64,000 nucleotides of DNA from Panax quinquefolius (GCA_020205615.1 CM035160.1:120688556-120752555), one strand, 5' to 3'. Shown: positions 22,552 through 35,833, counted from the first letter of the stretch. The notes: generated by a model from the sequence alone, not told the origin. Made by a program: numbers and translations.

Positions 22552-23710
22552 TGTAAACAACAACACCGACAAAATGATGAACAATGGGATGTTTAGAAGC
22601 TTTCTATAATTCATGCAACACCAAACGAGAGAGATTCTTGTTCAAAATACAGGTGGAATCAATGGCAACTCACGGCTGGTCACCGCTAAACAATTCAAGG
22701 AGCTGGGACCACCGAAGTTTTTGGGAAAGCTAGAGCCACTTAAGGTAGAGACGTGAATTAAGTTGATCACCAAAATATTTGATGTCTTGGGATGCTCTGA
22801 GGAGCAAAAGATTCCCTTTGCCACCTTCATGTTGCGAGGAGAGGCAGATTATTAGTGGGAATCTGTAAAACGTACTCAACCTTCCGCACTAAAGATGTAT
22901 TGGGAGAAGTTCCAAGAATTGTTCAATGACAAGTACTTTCCTGAAAGTATTCGTCACATGAAAGAGGTAGAATTCATTAACCTGGAGCAAAACAATATGA
23001 CCGTATCGCAATACGAGGCTAAATTTGTGGAGTTATCCCGATTTGTATCCCATTTGGTAGATAATGAGGAGCGTATAACACAAATATTTATGCGAGGTTC
23101 GAAACCCGAAATACGTTAATATCTCATTTCTCACAAACTTTGCTTGTATTCAGATGTTGTGAATAGGGCTCAGTTATTGGAGCGCGATAATGAGTTAGCC
23201 CAACCAAAAGATAACAGTCGATAAAACTATAATACCAGTGGTAGCAGTCATCAAAGCGGTGACAACAAACGTGGGGAAAATCATCATGCCAGAAATGGTA
23301 AGCACTTAGGTGGTAATCCTGGCCAAGATAATAGAAGTGGAAATTTCAAAAAGAGGAGATTCAACAATGATGGAAAGACAGCAACATTAACACCCATTTT
23401 TAAGGAAGGAGAATGACCACCAGTCGTACGCTATAGATGCGGAGGAAAAATCATCATGCCAGAAATGGTAACCACTTCGGTGGTAATCCTGGCCAAGATA
23501 ATAGAAGTGGAAATTTCAAAAAGAGGAGATTCAACAATGATGGAAAGACAGCAACACTAACACCCATTTTTAAGGAAGGAGAACGACCACCAGTCGTATG
23601 CTACAGATGCGGAGGGGAGGGACACATCAGTCCAAACTGTACATAGCAACCCAAAGCGTGTTTCAATTGCAGAAGAGAAGGCCACCTAGCTCGATTTCAT
23701 CATGTATAGA
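22552..23710 (+). pseudogene. Gypsy-1 gag, second part, with a 170-bp internal duplication
   Basis: Continues gag from 12675. Capsid motifs are PKFLGKLEPLKVET, FMLRGEADY followed by a stop, and ESIRHMKEVEFINLEQNN. The linker before the zinc knuckle is duplicated: TCATCATGCCAGAAATGGTA at 23281 recurs at 23451, a 170-bp period that shifts the frame. An intact knuckle CYRCGGEGHISPNC follows (about 23599-23640), then a damaged one (CFNCRREGHLARFH). Confidence 0.85.
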
Positions 23711-23727
23711 AGTCAAGTCCAGCTGGG

Positions 23728-25616
23728 ATGGTGACACCAAAGGCCGTCCCAGACAAGTCAAAGCCAGTAGTTCAAGGGAGAGCATTTGTCGTGACCTCCC
23801 AAAAAGTAAAGAAACTGAATGAAGTTATCACAGGTAAGCTAATCATAAACTCTTGCGAAGTCTATACCTTATTTGATACCGGTTCTACCCATTCTTTTAT
23901 TTCACCTACTTGCGCTCAACGTTTAAATTTGACTCTAGAGAAATTAGACTTTGACTTATCTATTGAAACTCCGTTGGGGGAAACCTTAATTACATCCACT
24001 GTTTATAAATCTTATTTGATTCAAATTGGCACCCTCATATTACCTGTTGATCTCATTTCTTTGAAAATACTTGCATTTGATGTGATTTTAAGGATTGATT
24101 AGTTAACTACTCATCATGCTAAAATTGATTGTTTTCGTAAGGTTGTTAGCTTTTATATTCCTAACCAACCTATTGTGCGAATTCAAGCAACCAAACCACT
24201 AAAGTCAATCACTGTCATATCAAGCCATAAAGCCATTCGTTTATTGAAAAAACAGATGTCAAGCTTTTTTAGCCCATTTCACGGATTTAAACAAAAATAC
24301 GTCAGATTTTAATGATATTTCTATTGTTAATAAATTTCCTGACGTATTCCCTGAAGAATTTCCTGGCCTTCCCCCAGAGCGTGAAATTGAGTTTTGTATT
24401 GACCTTGAACCCGGTACAAAACCCATTTCCAAAACCTCAAATTGAATGGCTCCTATTGAACTTCAGGAGATCAAAACCCAACTGCAAGAACTGTTATACA
24501 TCAGTTTCATTCATCCTAGTACGTCTCCTTGGGTTGCTCATGTTCTATTCGTAAAGAAGAAAGATGGGAGTATGCGACTTTGCATTGACTATCGGGAGTT
24601 GAATTATGTCACTGTCAAAAATAGGTCCCTGTTACCTCGCATTGATGATCTGTTTGATCACTTGCAAGGTGCCAAATTCTTTTCAAAGATCGATCTTCGT
24701 TCTGGATAACATCAGTTAAAGATTAAAACTGATGATATTCCAAAAACTGCTTTCAGAACTCGGTACAGGCACTATGAATTCCTAGTCATGTCTTTTGGAT
24801 TGACTAATTCTCTTGCTGCCTTCATGGATATGATGAACTAAGTATTCAAGGAATATTTGGATCATTTTGTGGTTGTCTTTATTGATGACATCCTCATTTA
24901 CTCCAAAAGCCGTGAAGATCATGAGCAACACTTGAGGCTGATACTCCAAAAGCTGCGTGTAAACAAGCTATACGCCAAGTTGAAGAAATGTGAGTTCTGG
25001 CTTGAGGAAGTATCATTCCTTGGGCACGTGATATCAAATCATGGAATATCTGTTGACCCGACGAAGATTGAAGTAATACAAAGCTGGGAGCAACATAAGT
25101 CAGTAACCGAAGTACGTAGCTTTCTGGGCTTAGCTGGTTATTATCAAAGATTCGTGGAAGGGTTTTCTCGAATCGCCACTCCGTTAACTCAGCTGACTCG
25201 AAAAGATACATAATTCAGTGGGAGCGAGGGATGTGAGAAGAGTTTTCAAGAACTCAAGAGAAGACTCATTTCAGCAGCTGTTCTGACAATACCATCAGGT
25301 TCAAAAGGATTTATCATCTATAGTGATGCTTCAGGCATAGGTTTATGATGTGTTCTCATGCAACATGGGAAAGTCATAGCCTATGCCTCACGACAACTCA
25401 AAGAATATAAGAGGAATTATCCTACTCATGATCTATATAGATCATAAAAGCCTCAAATATTTCTTCACCCAAAAGGAACTCAACATGCTGCAACGACGTT
25501 GGCTCGAACTGTTAAAAGATTACGATCATACCATTCAATACCATCTTGGAAAAGCGAACGTAGTAGCTAACGCATTGAGTAGAAGATCATATGCGGGTAC
25601 GAGTGCAATATTGTAA
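23728..25616 (+). pseudogene. Gypsy-1 protease, reverse transcriptase and RNase H
   Basis: The aspartic protease is open over 124 codons (23728-24102) and keeps the active site LFDTGSTHSFIS. RT shows [18 protein letters not shown] (24446-24709) and the catalytic FIDD at 24878-24889 (standing for YxDD), followed by [14 protein letters not shown] and [12 protein letters not shown]. RNase H begins FIIYSDASGIGL at about 25312 and ends [10 protein letters not shown]. Stops at about 24709, 24841 and 25213 and a break after 25430 disable it. The order PR-RT-RH with a chromo-type tail fits Del/Tekay chromoviruses. Confidence 0.9.
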
Positions 25617-25760
25617 ACGAAAAGGCCTATTTTGTATGACTTACAAAGGATGGAGATAGAGTTAAAGACTTTGGGGACCCACGTGATGATGTCAAATATA
25701 TGAGTAGAACCAACTTTAATCGATAAAGTTAAAGTTGCCCAAGCTATAGACCCGTAGCTG

Positions 25761-26575
25761 ATGCGTATAAAGAAGAAAGTGCAAGAAGGTGTTATTCCAG
25801 AAGCAAGAATCGATGAAGAAGGAATACTTCAAGTCAACTCCAGACTTTGTGTTCCTAACGACTCTGATTTGAAGTATAAAATCATGATGGAGGCACACAA
25901 CACACAATTTTCAATCCATCTTGGAAGTACCAAAATGTATCGTGATCTTCGACATACATTTTGGTGGAGCAATATGAAGAGAGATATAGCGGAGTTTATC
26001 TCAAGGTGTTTAACTTGTCAACGTGTCATGGCGCAGCATCAAATGCCAAAAGGTCCATTGCAACCACTTGAAATTCCTGAATGGAAGTGGGAGCACATTA
26101 ACATGGATTTCGTTACTGGTCTTCCCAAGGTTTTTCAAGGCATAAAATCAATTTGGGTCATTGTCGATAGATTAACCAAGTCTGCTCATTTCTTACCTAT
26201 ACGAGAAACTTATTCACTTTAACGTCTTACTCGTATATACATAAATGAGATTTTAAGACTGCATGGTATGCCAGTATCCATAGTTTCTGATCGAGAGCCA
26301 AGATTCACTTCACAGTTTTGGGTCAGTTTGCAGAAAGCTATGTGCACAAATTCAGTTCTGCATATCATCCTCAAACGGACGGGCAGTCGGAGAGGACTAT
26401 TCAAACTCTTGAAGATCTATTAAGACTCTATGTCCAAGAATTCAAAGTAAGTTGGGACAAATTCTTGCCATTAGTGGAATTCTCCTACAGCAATAGTTAT
26501 CAAGCAAGTATAGGCATGACTCCATTCGAGGCGTTGTATGGACGAAAGTGTCGTTCTCCACTATGCTAGAACGCG
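25761..26575 (+). pseudogene. Gypsy-1 integrase
   Basis: The open frame 25761-26222 carries the HHCC zinc-binding region (HNTQFSIHLGSTK ... CLTCQ) and the first catalytic Asp region INMDFVTGLP. After a stop at 26221 the core continues with [13 protein letters not shown] (second Asp). After a frameshift near 26320 it continues with [17 protein letters not shown], which holds the catalytic Glu. All three acidic residues are present but in separate frames. Confidence 0.88.
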
Positions 26576-26635
26576 GTGGGTGAAGCAACGTTGTTGGGAC
26601 CATAATTAGTATGTATAACAACGAAAAAGATTCAA

Positions 26636-27164
26636 ATGATTCGGCAACATATACAAACCTCACAAGATCGACAAAAGAGTTATGCTGATCTTCATCAAAG
26701 GGACGTGGAATTCAATGTTGGAGATCATGTATTGTTATGTGTTGCTCCATGGAAAGGAGTTACGAGATTTGGAAAGAGAAAAAGCTCAACCCTCAATTCA
26801 TTGGTCCATTTAAAATCCTCGATCAAGTAGGAACTATGGCCTATAGACTCGCCTTACCGCCAAGTATGTGTCGTGTTCATAACGTTTTTCACATATTTAT
26901 ATTACATAAATATGTGGAAGACCCGAATCACATTATTGAATTAGAACCAGACGAGATAGTGGAAGATTTAATGTATGAAGATGTATCTGTTAAAATTTTG
27001 GATAAGAAGGAACATATTCTACGCTCAAAGGTTATACCTCAAGTTAAAGTTTTGTGGAGAAACAACGATATTGAGGAAATGACCTGGGAGTTAGAATCTA
27101 AAATGAAAACAAGGTATTCTCACCTCTTCGACATACTAGGTACATACACCAATTTTTGGTGAAG
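26636..27164 (+). pseudogene. Gypsy-1 integrase C-terminus with chromo-type tail
   Basis: Two overlapping frames. The first (26636-26830) is the region after the integrase core (SYADLHQRDVEFNVGDHVLL). The second (26737-27162) has YRLALPPSMCRVHNVFHI, LDKKEHILRSKVIPQVKVLW and the chromo-like WRNNDIEEMTWELE. Such tails are thought to guide chromovirus integration. A purine tract (AGAAGGGGAGG) and the 3' LTR follow directly. Confidence 0.85.
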
Positions 27165-27185
27165 AAATTTCATAGAAGGGGAGGT

Positions 27186-29800
27186 TGTAAGACCCCAACT
27201 TTTATGAATAAAGATTTAATTTTCTCTAAATATCATTTTGAATAATAAGGTGTGGATTTGATTTAATGTTATAGTTGTGGGTAATATTTATAAATTTTGC
27301 AAAGTAAACAAGTTGTCATAAAATATTCTTTTTGTCGGGAAATAGCCGTACGATGGCACAATCATTGGTGGATCCTATAAAGGAATTACTGTCAGATATA
27401 GAAAGCGACTGAAATAACCTTTTTATAAAAATAACGACAAAATTTTTACCGTTAACTGTTGAAATACCTGGTGATAAAAGTACAGTAATACGCATGATTG
27501 CACAGTAGCACACGATATTGTACAGTTTCTTTGATTATTGATGCTTACGTAAGAAGTCACTTAGTTTTATTCAATTATTTCAAAAGTAGTTGATACATAG
27601 TATCTCATATTATTGATTCAATTATTGTCACAATATCATCTGCACAATATTTTATATTATTAAATTAATAAATGAGACGACACAGTTATTCATATTATTA
27701 TTTGCATTATTGACAATGTCTAGAAAGTTCTGTCGAGGAAAGGGGTTTGGTCATCTAATTGCGCGCCAATAAGGAGAAGTCCTTATCAAAAAGCCCCTTC
27801 TTTCCTGGGAATGATCTGGTTGTTAATATTGCGAGTTATAATATTAATGATGAATTAATGTTATTAAAATGTGTTTAGAGAAGTCAAGTGATTGGTGATA
27901 AATAAAGGGGTGTTTTATGATGTATTTGTGGTAAGTTTGACTTATTACATGGACTCAATTTTCAAAATTGTCGGTAGAAAGTTATCTAAGTTTTTGTTTT
28001 ATTATTATTATAAAATTAATAAAAACAGAAAACTTTTTATATAAAATAGAATACTTTTTATAAATAGAATAGAATATATTTTATTTTATTGTATAATACT
28101 GCATAGTGTTTGCATAGTACTACATAGTAAAATCAAAAAAAATTCGCCAAAGAATTCGGCGTTCGTGATTCTTTACTGTACAGTCCGTGATTTTTTCCCC
28201 TAAATAGTATCCTGCCATTCTCCTATAAATATGATGCTCAGTTTAGAAATGAAAATCACACCAGAATCAGAGAATTCTTCTTCTATAATATTGAGCGTAT
28301 TTCTTTTAAGTTTAAGGAAACTTTAAGTGTAGAAAATAGTACAAGTTTTCTTCAAGAATATCTCTGCTATACCAGTCGGAATTACTCTCCTACTAAGGTA
28401 AGGGATATTATTTTTGTTCATTATTCGTAAGAAATAATATTTTCTTCCATACTCTGTAGTATGTAAATAATATTATTTCGTTTCATATTCCTAATTTTAC
28501 ACTTATTTTGATAAGTATTGTTTCTATACTCCTTGAAATTAGTAGAATATCCTTAAAATTTGCGCTTCATCTAGTATCGTTTCACAAATATATTTTTCTG
28601 AACATTCTTGTTAAGTTTTAAGCTTTTTATGTCGGAGTACTATTCATGGGTACTATTCATACATACGACACTATTTATACATATGGTACTATTCATACGA
28701 CACTATTCACGGGGTACTATTCATGAAATACTATTCATGAGGTACTATTCACTCGGGTACTATTCACCCGGGATACTATTCACGATAAAAAAATTAATTT
28801 CTTTTCTGTCCAAATTATTTTTGATACATGAATATTATTTTTGAATTTTACTCCACAAAGAAGTTATCATGTTGACAATTTGGACATTCTTAAACTCTGG
28901 ATAAATTAAAAATCTTTAATATTTATCCTTGATCTCATTTGATTGATTCTTATATCATTGTCATCATCTTCATGCTTATATTGTGATGAAAGTCATCTTT
29001 GGCCCGTAGTACATAGATGGACTGTTGATTGGTAAGATTATGACCATGAATTATGTATCGGTATAATCATGACTTGTAATGTTACAAATGATGTGGTAAA
29101 AGTCATCATTGGCCCGTAGTATATTCATGGACAATTGTTTGACATGATGACTGGTGATAATAATGAATATCCTTGGCCCGTAGTGCATGGATAATTTGTG
29201 GATGTGATACTAATGAATATCCTTGGCCCGTAGTGCATAGATAATTCGGTGATGTGGATTATTTATTAAGATGTGTTACAAAGATATAATATTTATGATG
29301 AACTTTTAAATCATAGAAGATAGTAAATATCATGCTCTACTTGACTCTTCTAGTGGATTGTTTGTTCCACTGCAGTTAAACTTGTTGTCTATTGTATTCT
29401 ATCAGTTTTACACTGTTGAAGACTAATGATAATTTATTCTGCATTATCTTAGTCATAATATTCTTTACTGGGCTAATCGAGCTCACCCTTTTCTTTCATT
29501 GTTCTCTTCAGAAAATGAGAATATAGATGGGACTACTCGGGGAATGGAGTATGGTCTAAGATGGTGGCTATAGTAGTCCTCACTATTTTATAAAATAGTG
29601 TGATAATAATTGTAATAAGAACTCCATTTGAGTTTGTATATTGTCTACGAGACAATATTCGTGTTAAAATTCTCAGATTATGTTTTGTCGTATTCTGCAT
29701 GACAATTAATAATTGTGTAAATTAAGTTTGTATTTAAATTCTGTACCATGTATTTGGCGACTCAGAATGGGTTGTGTATACCTATTTTGGGGGCATCACA
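27186..29800 (+). repeat. Gypsy-1 3' LTR (2615 bp), uninterrupted
   Basis: TGTAAGACCCC to GGGGGCATCACA. TATA box CTATAAATA at 28224. It contains the TACTATTCAC array (28636-28790) and ~110-bp GGCCCGTAGTGCAT units (about 28990-29260). This copy is the reference for locating insertions in the 5' LTR. Confidence 0.9.
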
Positions 29801-29981
29801 TCTGCAACTTGGATTGCCATGATACTGCCCCCTGCAAAAGTAAACAAATACTTCGAAGTAGACTTCTTCTCTTCAGAACCTGCCATGTCTGCATCTGTAA
29901 AAACCCTCCAAGATTAAACTCATACCACCAAAACCCAAACACAAACAAGTAGCTTTCAAGTATTTGAGAATCCACTTAACT
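29801..29981 (-). pseudogene. Copia RNase H, upstream part, continuing 8145
   Basis: Minus strand reads from VKWILKYL-like sequence to FTDADMAGSEEKKSTSKYLF and the start of the segment that continues at 8145 as CIALSTIESEY. One-base frame changes are needed in places. It ends at 29982, where a different LTR begins, so the rest of this copia element is missing. Confidence 0.8.
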
Positions 29982-31357
29982 TGTAACGATTGTAATTTTG
30001 CAGAAAGAATTATAAAAATTTATAAAATAAATATCTAAATAAGAATTATTTTTTTGGAATAATTTATTTGGGTGTAATATATTTACCCAAATACATGTTG
30101 GTTATCTATACATTTTGATGCGTAATTTTAGCAAGCTAATGGGTTATAAATATAAATTAATTCAATTAAAAGAATTAAATTTAATATAGTGGTAGGGTCC
30201 AAATGTAAGGAAAAAAATATTCTGAATATATGGGAGTTAAATGTTTAGTTTAGTTTGAGAATAAATACAATTTGTAATATCAAAATTTGTCCAATGGGTG
30301 AATAAATGGAGAGAAAATAAGCATTTTTACACTATGATATTTTTATTTGATAAAATGTGTATTATGGGAGAAGTGTAATTACTTAATGTAATTCATTAGA
30401 CAATTAGAATTGTCTCGATCAATTAGAATTAGGTTGCAATTCTTGGATCAATAAGGAAAGGGAAAGGACATGCATGCAAACAAAACTTTTGAGCTCTCCC
30501 AAAAGTTTATGACTTTCCATTCCCTAACCGCTTAAACTTTACACTCTTCAAATAATGCTCATTAGTTATATTCGTATAACTCATCAAATTAGTCTTCCGT
30601 TCATTTTTCTTCAAAAAGAAAAGCAGAGAGTAAGAGAGTGGGTTGGGTTGCAGTGAGAAATTGAGAGGTGGTGTTCAGAAGAGCAAGGAAGAAGAAGGGA
30701 GGAGATTAATCAAGCATTCTTCATCATTTAACTAGGCTAAGGAGAATCTAAGAGGTAAGAAATCAATTCTAAGTCTCTTAGTCTCTATTTCTTAGGCTTT
30801 TCACTATTAAAAATTTATTTTGGTTGTATGATTGATGAAAAGTTGGAATATGTGTTTTGGGTATCAATAATTTGTTTAGTGTCATTTATATCTGGAATTG
30901 AAGTAATCAAATTCACATTTGTGTGTAAAGGGGAAGAAATAGACTGTTGGTTTAATTTTAGACATTTTTAGTTTGTTTTATGGGTTAAATTGGTTGTGAT
31001 TGTATGTTTACAGTTTTAAATTGATGGTTGAATGTTATACTCCTTTTAAATATGAAAACAACCAAGTTTGAATGAATCAAAATGGATTTAAAATGAATTC
31101 GTTGTGAAGGATTTTGCAAAATTTGTCAAAACGTGAAAAATTTAGTATAAATACTAAATTTGGGATAGTAAGATGATTTAATAAAGCTTCTGAGATGTTT
31201 AAATTGTTCTATAGATGTTTGGTTTTGTGTTTATCAAGTTATAGAATATGAAATCACCCAATTTGGATCTTGAATGAAGAAAATATGAAGTTTGGATGAA
31301 AATAGGGTACTCATCGCGAACTGGGAAAACTGAATTTGCAGTTGGGCGTGCCGCACT
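29982..31357 (+). repeat. LTR fragment of another gypsy-like family, truncated
   Basis: Begins TGTAACGATTG, like the TGTAACG starts of the Tekay-type LTRs at 45369 and 56175, directly where copia homology stops. It has no coding sequence. It ends where a gypsy-1-family LTR starts at about 31358. The matching end was not found. Confidence 0.55.
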
Positions 31358-32708
31358 TATAAGACCCCGACTTTTATGAATAAAGAGTTAATTTTCTCTA
31401 AATATTTTTTTGAATAGTAAGATGTTGATTTGATATAATGCTATAGTTATGGGTGATATGCGCAAATTTTGCAAAGTAAGCAAGTGGTCATAAAATATTC
31501 GTTTGGTCGGGGAATATTTTTTTGTTGGAGAATATTCATATGATGACACAATCATTGGTAGACTACATAACGGAATAACTTTCGGATATAAAAAGTGACA
31601 GAAATAACCCTTTCATAAAATAACAGCAAAACTTTTACCGTTAAACTGTTGAAATACCCGGTGATAAAAGTACAGTAATACGCGTTGTTGCACAGTAGCA
31701 CACGATATTGAATGGTATCTCTGATTATTGATGCTTATGTAAGAACTCACTCAGTTTCATTTAATAGTTGTCACAGTAGTTGCTGCATAGTATCTCATAT
31801 TATTGATTCAATTATTGTCACAGTATTATCTGCACAATATTTTATATTATTAAATCAATTATTGAGACGACACATTTATTCATATTATTAATTACATTAT
31901 TGACAATGTCTAGAAAGTTCTGTCGAGGAAAGAGGTTTGATTATTTAATTGCGCGCCAGTAAGGAAAAAATCTTATCGAAAAGCCCCCTCTTTCCTGGGA
32001 ACGATCTAGTTATCAATATTGTGAGTTATAATATTAAATGATGAATAATTTTTGAAAAATTAAAAATGTGTTGATTGAAGATAAGTGATTTGTGGTAAAT
32101 ATTTATTCAATTTTTGATATAAATAGAGAGATTTGTCATGAGGCGTTTGTTGTAAGTTTGACTTATTATTCCATGGGGAGATGTGCTAATTTTTCAGACT
32201 GTCGGTTGAAGTTATAATAAAAAATGAAAATGGACCGTTGATTGAAGTTATAATAGTAAATCAATATGGACTGCTGGTTGAAGTTATAATAGTAAATCAA
32301 TATAGACCGTCGGTTGAAGTTTTAATAGTAAATCGATATGGACCGTTCGTTTAATAGTAAATCAATCTGGACCGTTCGTGAATTAGTTACTATTTAGTCC
32401 ATTCTCCTATAAATAGAAGCTCATTACTTCACTCTTTCTTACGAATTCACTAAAACTATAGAGAAATAAACTAAAGAGAAAAAGAAGAAGAGTATTCTAC
32501 TACTTCACTATTGCAGTATCCAATCTTCTACTTATGGTAAGAGGTATTATTTCTTTCGTATTCGTAGAGGATGTTATTTTTTTTCATACTCATAAGGGTT
32601 GTCATTCTATTGCTTATTAATATGTGGGAATAACCTATCTACACGGATTACCGCATGCATGGTGAATAAACCTTCGTATTCATTCTTTATAAATCTGCGG
32701 GAGTAACC
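31358..32708 (+). repeat. 5' part of a gypsy-1/2-family LTR
   Basis: TATAAGACCCCGACTTTTATGA (start TG mutated to TA) followed by the same landmarks as gypsy-1/2: the TGTCGAGGAAAG segment, a short 36-bp array (about 32195-32365), a TATA box (CTATAAATAG, 32407) and the first ~70-bp units. It is cut at 32708 by a minus-strand LTR. Confidence 0.8.
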
Positions 32709-35340
32709 TGTGACACCCCCAAATTCGGGTACTTAAATTCCCACATGATTTGGTTTTCACAATTCAAACATCATATGTCTATCTACCCATAATAAGCGAA
32801 AACATAAATAGATAGAAATAAATCCCCTCCTTAAAGAGTTACATCATCTGAATAATTACATAAATCTTAGGTCATACTAATCTTAAATCTTAATTGCGGA
32901 AACATAAACAATTAATCATCTTACACATCATTAACATAAGTCTAAACAGAAATACATCATCACATAAAACAACAAGTCTTCATCACTTGTTAATCTTGCC
33001 CTTGCCTTTGCTAATAAAAGGCTCGTCGGACCTTTCGTTCTTAACTGCAGTGTTATTATTACGCACGAGTGAGCATGATTTCCCACAAGTATAAAAATGA
33101 AATAACAATATATAATAACATGCGAGTGAATCAAAGACTTTTAGAATAAAACTCAACTTTTGAATCAAGAATGAATAATAAGAATTCAAAAGATTTCTGA
33201 GGGTCATAAGACCTTGAACTATGTCCTAGGTTATCAAGGGTTATACTTGAAACCTTTAACAGTCATAAGACTATGGACTCTTCTACTGTACTCGGGGATC
33301 ACCTTTAGTACCATATCATTGCACAATATCTTAATGCTAACACATAAGAAATCCCTATACAGGGCTGTTCATCTCAGTTTGACATTAGAGTCCGCACCAA
33401 AGGAAGTTTGGTTTGGATAAATCAATAAGGGTTCTGAAATTTAGAAGTTCATCAACTATGGACTAGTCGAATCAATAAGGGTTCACTAGTCTAACAATAG
33501 AACAAGTATTGTATAACAGAATCATACTTTGAAAAGATAAATAATCTTTAGTATAACAAATTGAACTTGATTAATAATAACGAGAATTTACTCGATGTAA
33601 ATTATAAACTTGAATAATGATAACAAGTAGGGTTAGGAAACTTGCCTCGTTCGTAGATTACACGTTATTTATACACGTTCCTTGAATTAATCCTACATAT
33701 CATTTTCATTCACAATACCAGTCAATTCTAATATAACTAGTCATCACAAGTTCATTCTTTTGTCTAAACTTTGGTTATGACTATACTTAGTCAAATTTTC
33801 ACACTTATTGTCACATAATATTACCCTACATGAACAATAAGATAAATATGCGTTCAATAATTCAATCCATACTTAAATGTGTTATTGACATGTTAAGAAT
33901 CTATTTTAACATCTCATTATACGTTTAACATATTTTTATGTACATTAGATTAGGTTACAATCACATTCATGGACTTGAACACTTTAAAAATTTTATTTCT
34001 GGACATTTTGCAGATTAGTATTGCTTGCAGATCGTAAAGCGTGGGATCAAGGCCAGTGTATGCATGTGAACCGAAGAATGCTTTTGCAATTCGCAAAAAT
34101 TGCAGAACATGGCCAACACCTCCAATTAATTTATTCTTACACGAAATTAGATATACCCAAACACTGTAATATACATATACTTACTACTCAACTCTTCTAG
34201 CATGCTTTTAACATGTTATAACACGTAATTTGCAGAATTAAAACATATAATTTACTGTTCTTGATGTTTTTGAAAGTTTTGAATACAAAACATGAAAATA
34301 AGCACTACGGGTTCATTATAACACCGAATCTGTTCATTTGAAGTTTGTTTTCTTCGTTTTAACATGCATAATTATATACAAGTGTAAATTTATTATACCA
34401 CTTATGACTATCGTGTTAAATTTGGTATGTAAGGCCATATAGCCATATTTTCATACTCTGTATTTTGAAGAAATAATGTATGACATAATTTTTATGAAAC
34501 TGATGATATGAAAATATACAATATACAGTAAAACATGTTATAATAACATCTTAGCAAATATATAACACATAATCACTACCCTTTTCCAATTACATAGGTT
34601 TTACAGAACTTGAAAGCCATTTTCTTATAAAACTTAAACAACGTAAATAAAAACTGGGTTAAAGAAATTACCCGAAGCGTAGAGTGTAGATTAGTAGGCT
34701 CAGATGTTTCTTTAATCACTCACTCTCAATCTCCTTCTCAAATTTTCAAATTCTCTTTGACAAATTCTCAAACTCTCTTTGACTATTTTTCCAGACTTAG
34801 CCAAATGAAAGAAGAAGACGACGTATAAAATAACTAAGCGCAGTTGTGGTTAGTTAACCGATCATGGGTTAACTGCCCTCAACCTCCCCTAATGCCTTAT
34901 TTGGCTAACCTTAAAAAATTATAACCATTTAATTTAATAGATCTTTTATATTATAGTTTAATAGTGTCACACCCCTTTATAAAATAAATCAAATATCTTA
35001 TTTACTTTAATTCAATTAAAATATGATAATTTCTCAATAATTCCCATAGTTATAAAATTAAATTTCTCATTTATTAATCAAGTCAAATTATTAAATCTCT
35101 AATTAATTATTAAAATAATATTATGCTTATTAAATATTTCATTTAATTCAATAAGCTCACATAATTACATAATTTGAATAATAAAATTCTCCACCTTAAT
35201 TTAATAAATATAACACATATAATTAAATTAATCTACCACAACTTCATCAATTAATTATTTAATCTAATAATTGAATCATCGAAAATATTTATTTAATTCA
35301 ATAAATATTAAAATTAAATTACAAAATCTCGTTCGTCACA
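32709..35340 (-). repeat. Minus-strand LTR (3' LTR) of a Tekay-type gypsy element
   Basis: On the minus strand it runs TGTGACGAACGAG to GGGGGTGTCACA (2632 bp). It is preceded by a purine tract (AAGGAGGGAAAGA) and, about 110 bp further up, the C-terminus of a gypsy polyprotein. No host gene is seen inside. The ORFs on both strands around 32.9-33.4 kb are short and domain-free. Confidence 0.8.
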
Positions 35341-35440
35341 TCTTTCCCTCCTTAAAAGGATTCTGTCCTCAGAATCACGACTCAATCAATTCGTGTCATT
35401 ACATTCTCCCCCCCTTACAAAGATTCTGTCCCCAGAATCG
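35341..35440 (-). repeat. Duplicated polypurine-tract region with a dyad
   Basis: Minus strand shows two copies of GATTCTGRGGACAGAATC + YTTNTAAGG + G/A-rich tract (at about 35440-35403 and 35377-35341). Each has the perfect 7-bp dyad GATTCTG/CAGAATC. The second tract lies directly next to the LTR start at 35340. The first is followed by TGTAATGACACG, which resembles an LTR start. Confidence 0.75.
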
Positions 35441-35452
35441 CTTACATGTAAA

Positions 35453-35728
35453 TTAAGTAAATAATTGAGGATAATTCTTCATCATATTCTCTTCGAGTTC
35501 CCACGTTGCTTCTTCAGCGTTGTGGTTCCTCCAAATTACTTTAACATAAGGTATTACTTTATTTCTGAGAACTTGTTCTTTTCGGTCAACAATCTGAACG
35601 AGAATTTCTTCATAGGATAAGTCTTTCTCAAAATGGATGGGTTCATATTCAGTTACATGCTTGTAATCGGGTTTGTAGAGCATATTATCCATAGGTTTGG
35701 AATTCCCCAAAAAATAACAGTGGATCAT
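35453..35728 (-). pseudogene. Tekay-type polyprotein C-terminus (chromo-type tail), truncated upstream
   Basis: Homologous reading frame with YEPIHFEKDLSYEEILVQIV, DRKEQVLRNKVIPYVKVIW and RNHNAEEATWELEENM, followed by a stop at 35453. This is the end of an integrase/chromo region, as in gypsy-1. Upstream homology stops at about 35710, after which the sequence is unrelated, so all other domains are missing. The open frame itself has no stops, so it may derive from a younger element than gypsy-1. Confidence 0.85.
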
Positions 35729-35771
35729 GGAATCAGGGCCAAAGCTACATGTAATATTATGGGGTCAATTG

Positions 35772-35772
<1 letters not shown>

Positions 35773-35805
<33 letters not shown>
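35773..35805. repeat. (TA)n microsatellite
   Basis: About 16 uninterrupted TA units. Confidence 0.95.
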
Positions 35806-35809
<4 letters not shown>

Positions 35810-35833
35810 TAATAGATTTTTTGTGGGAGTAAT

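Larger units (their letters stand above)
8146..29800 (+). mobile_element. Ty3/gypsy chromovirus (Del/Tekay type), 'gypsy-1', carrying nested insertions
   Basis: Starts TGTAAGACCCC at 8146 and ends GGGGGCATCACA at 29800. The flanks TCTGA (8141-8145) and TCTGC (29801-29805) are a one-mismatch 5-bp target duplication. Removing the element and one duplication restores the copia RNase H frame. Domain order is gag, CCHC, protease, RT, RNase H, integrase, chromo-type C-terminus. It contains a solo LTR (9727-11334) in the 5' LTR and a second gypsy (12676-22546) in gag. After subtraction the element is about 10.2 kb. Many stops show it can no longer encode its own proteins. Confidence 0.9.

Noticed and set aside
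32894..33420. Several 66-74 codon ORFs on both strands
   Set aside because: They lie inside a minus-strand LTR, overlap each other and show no domain.
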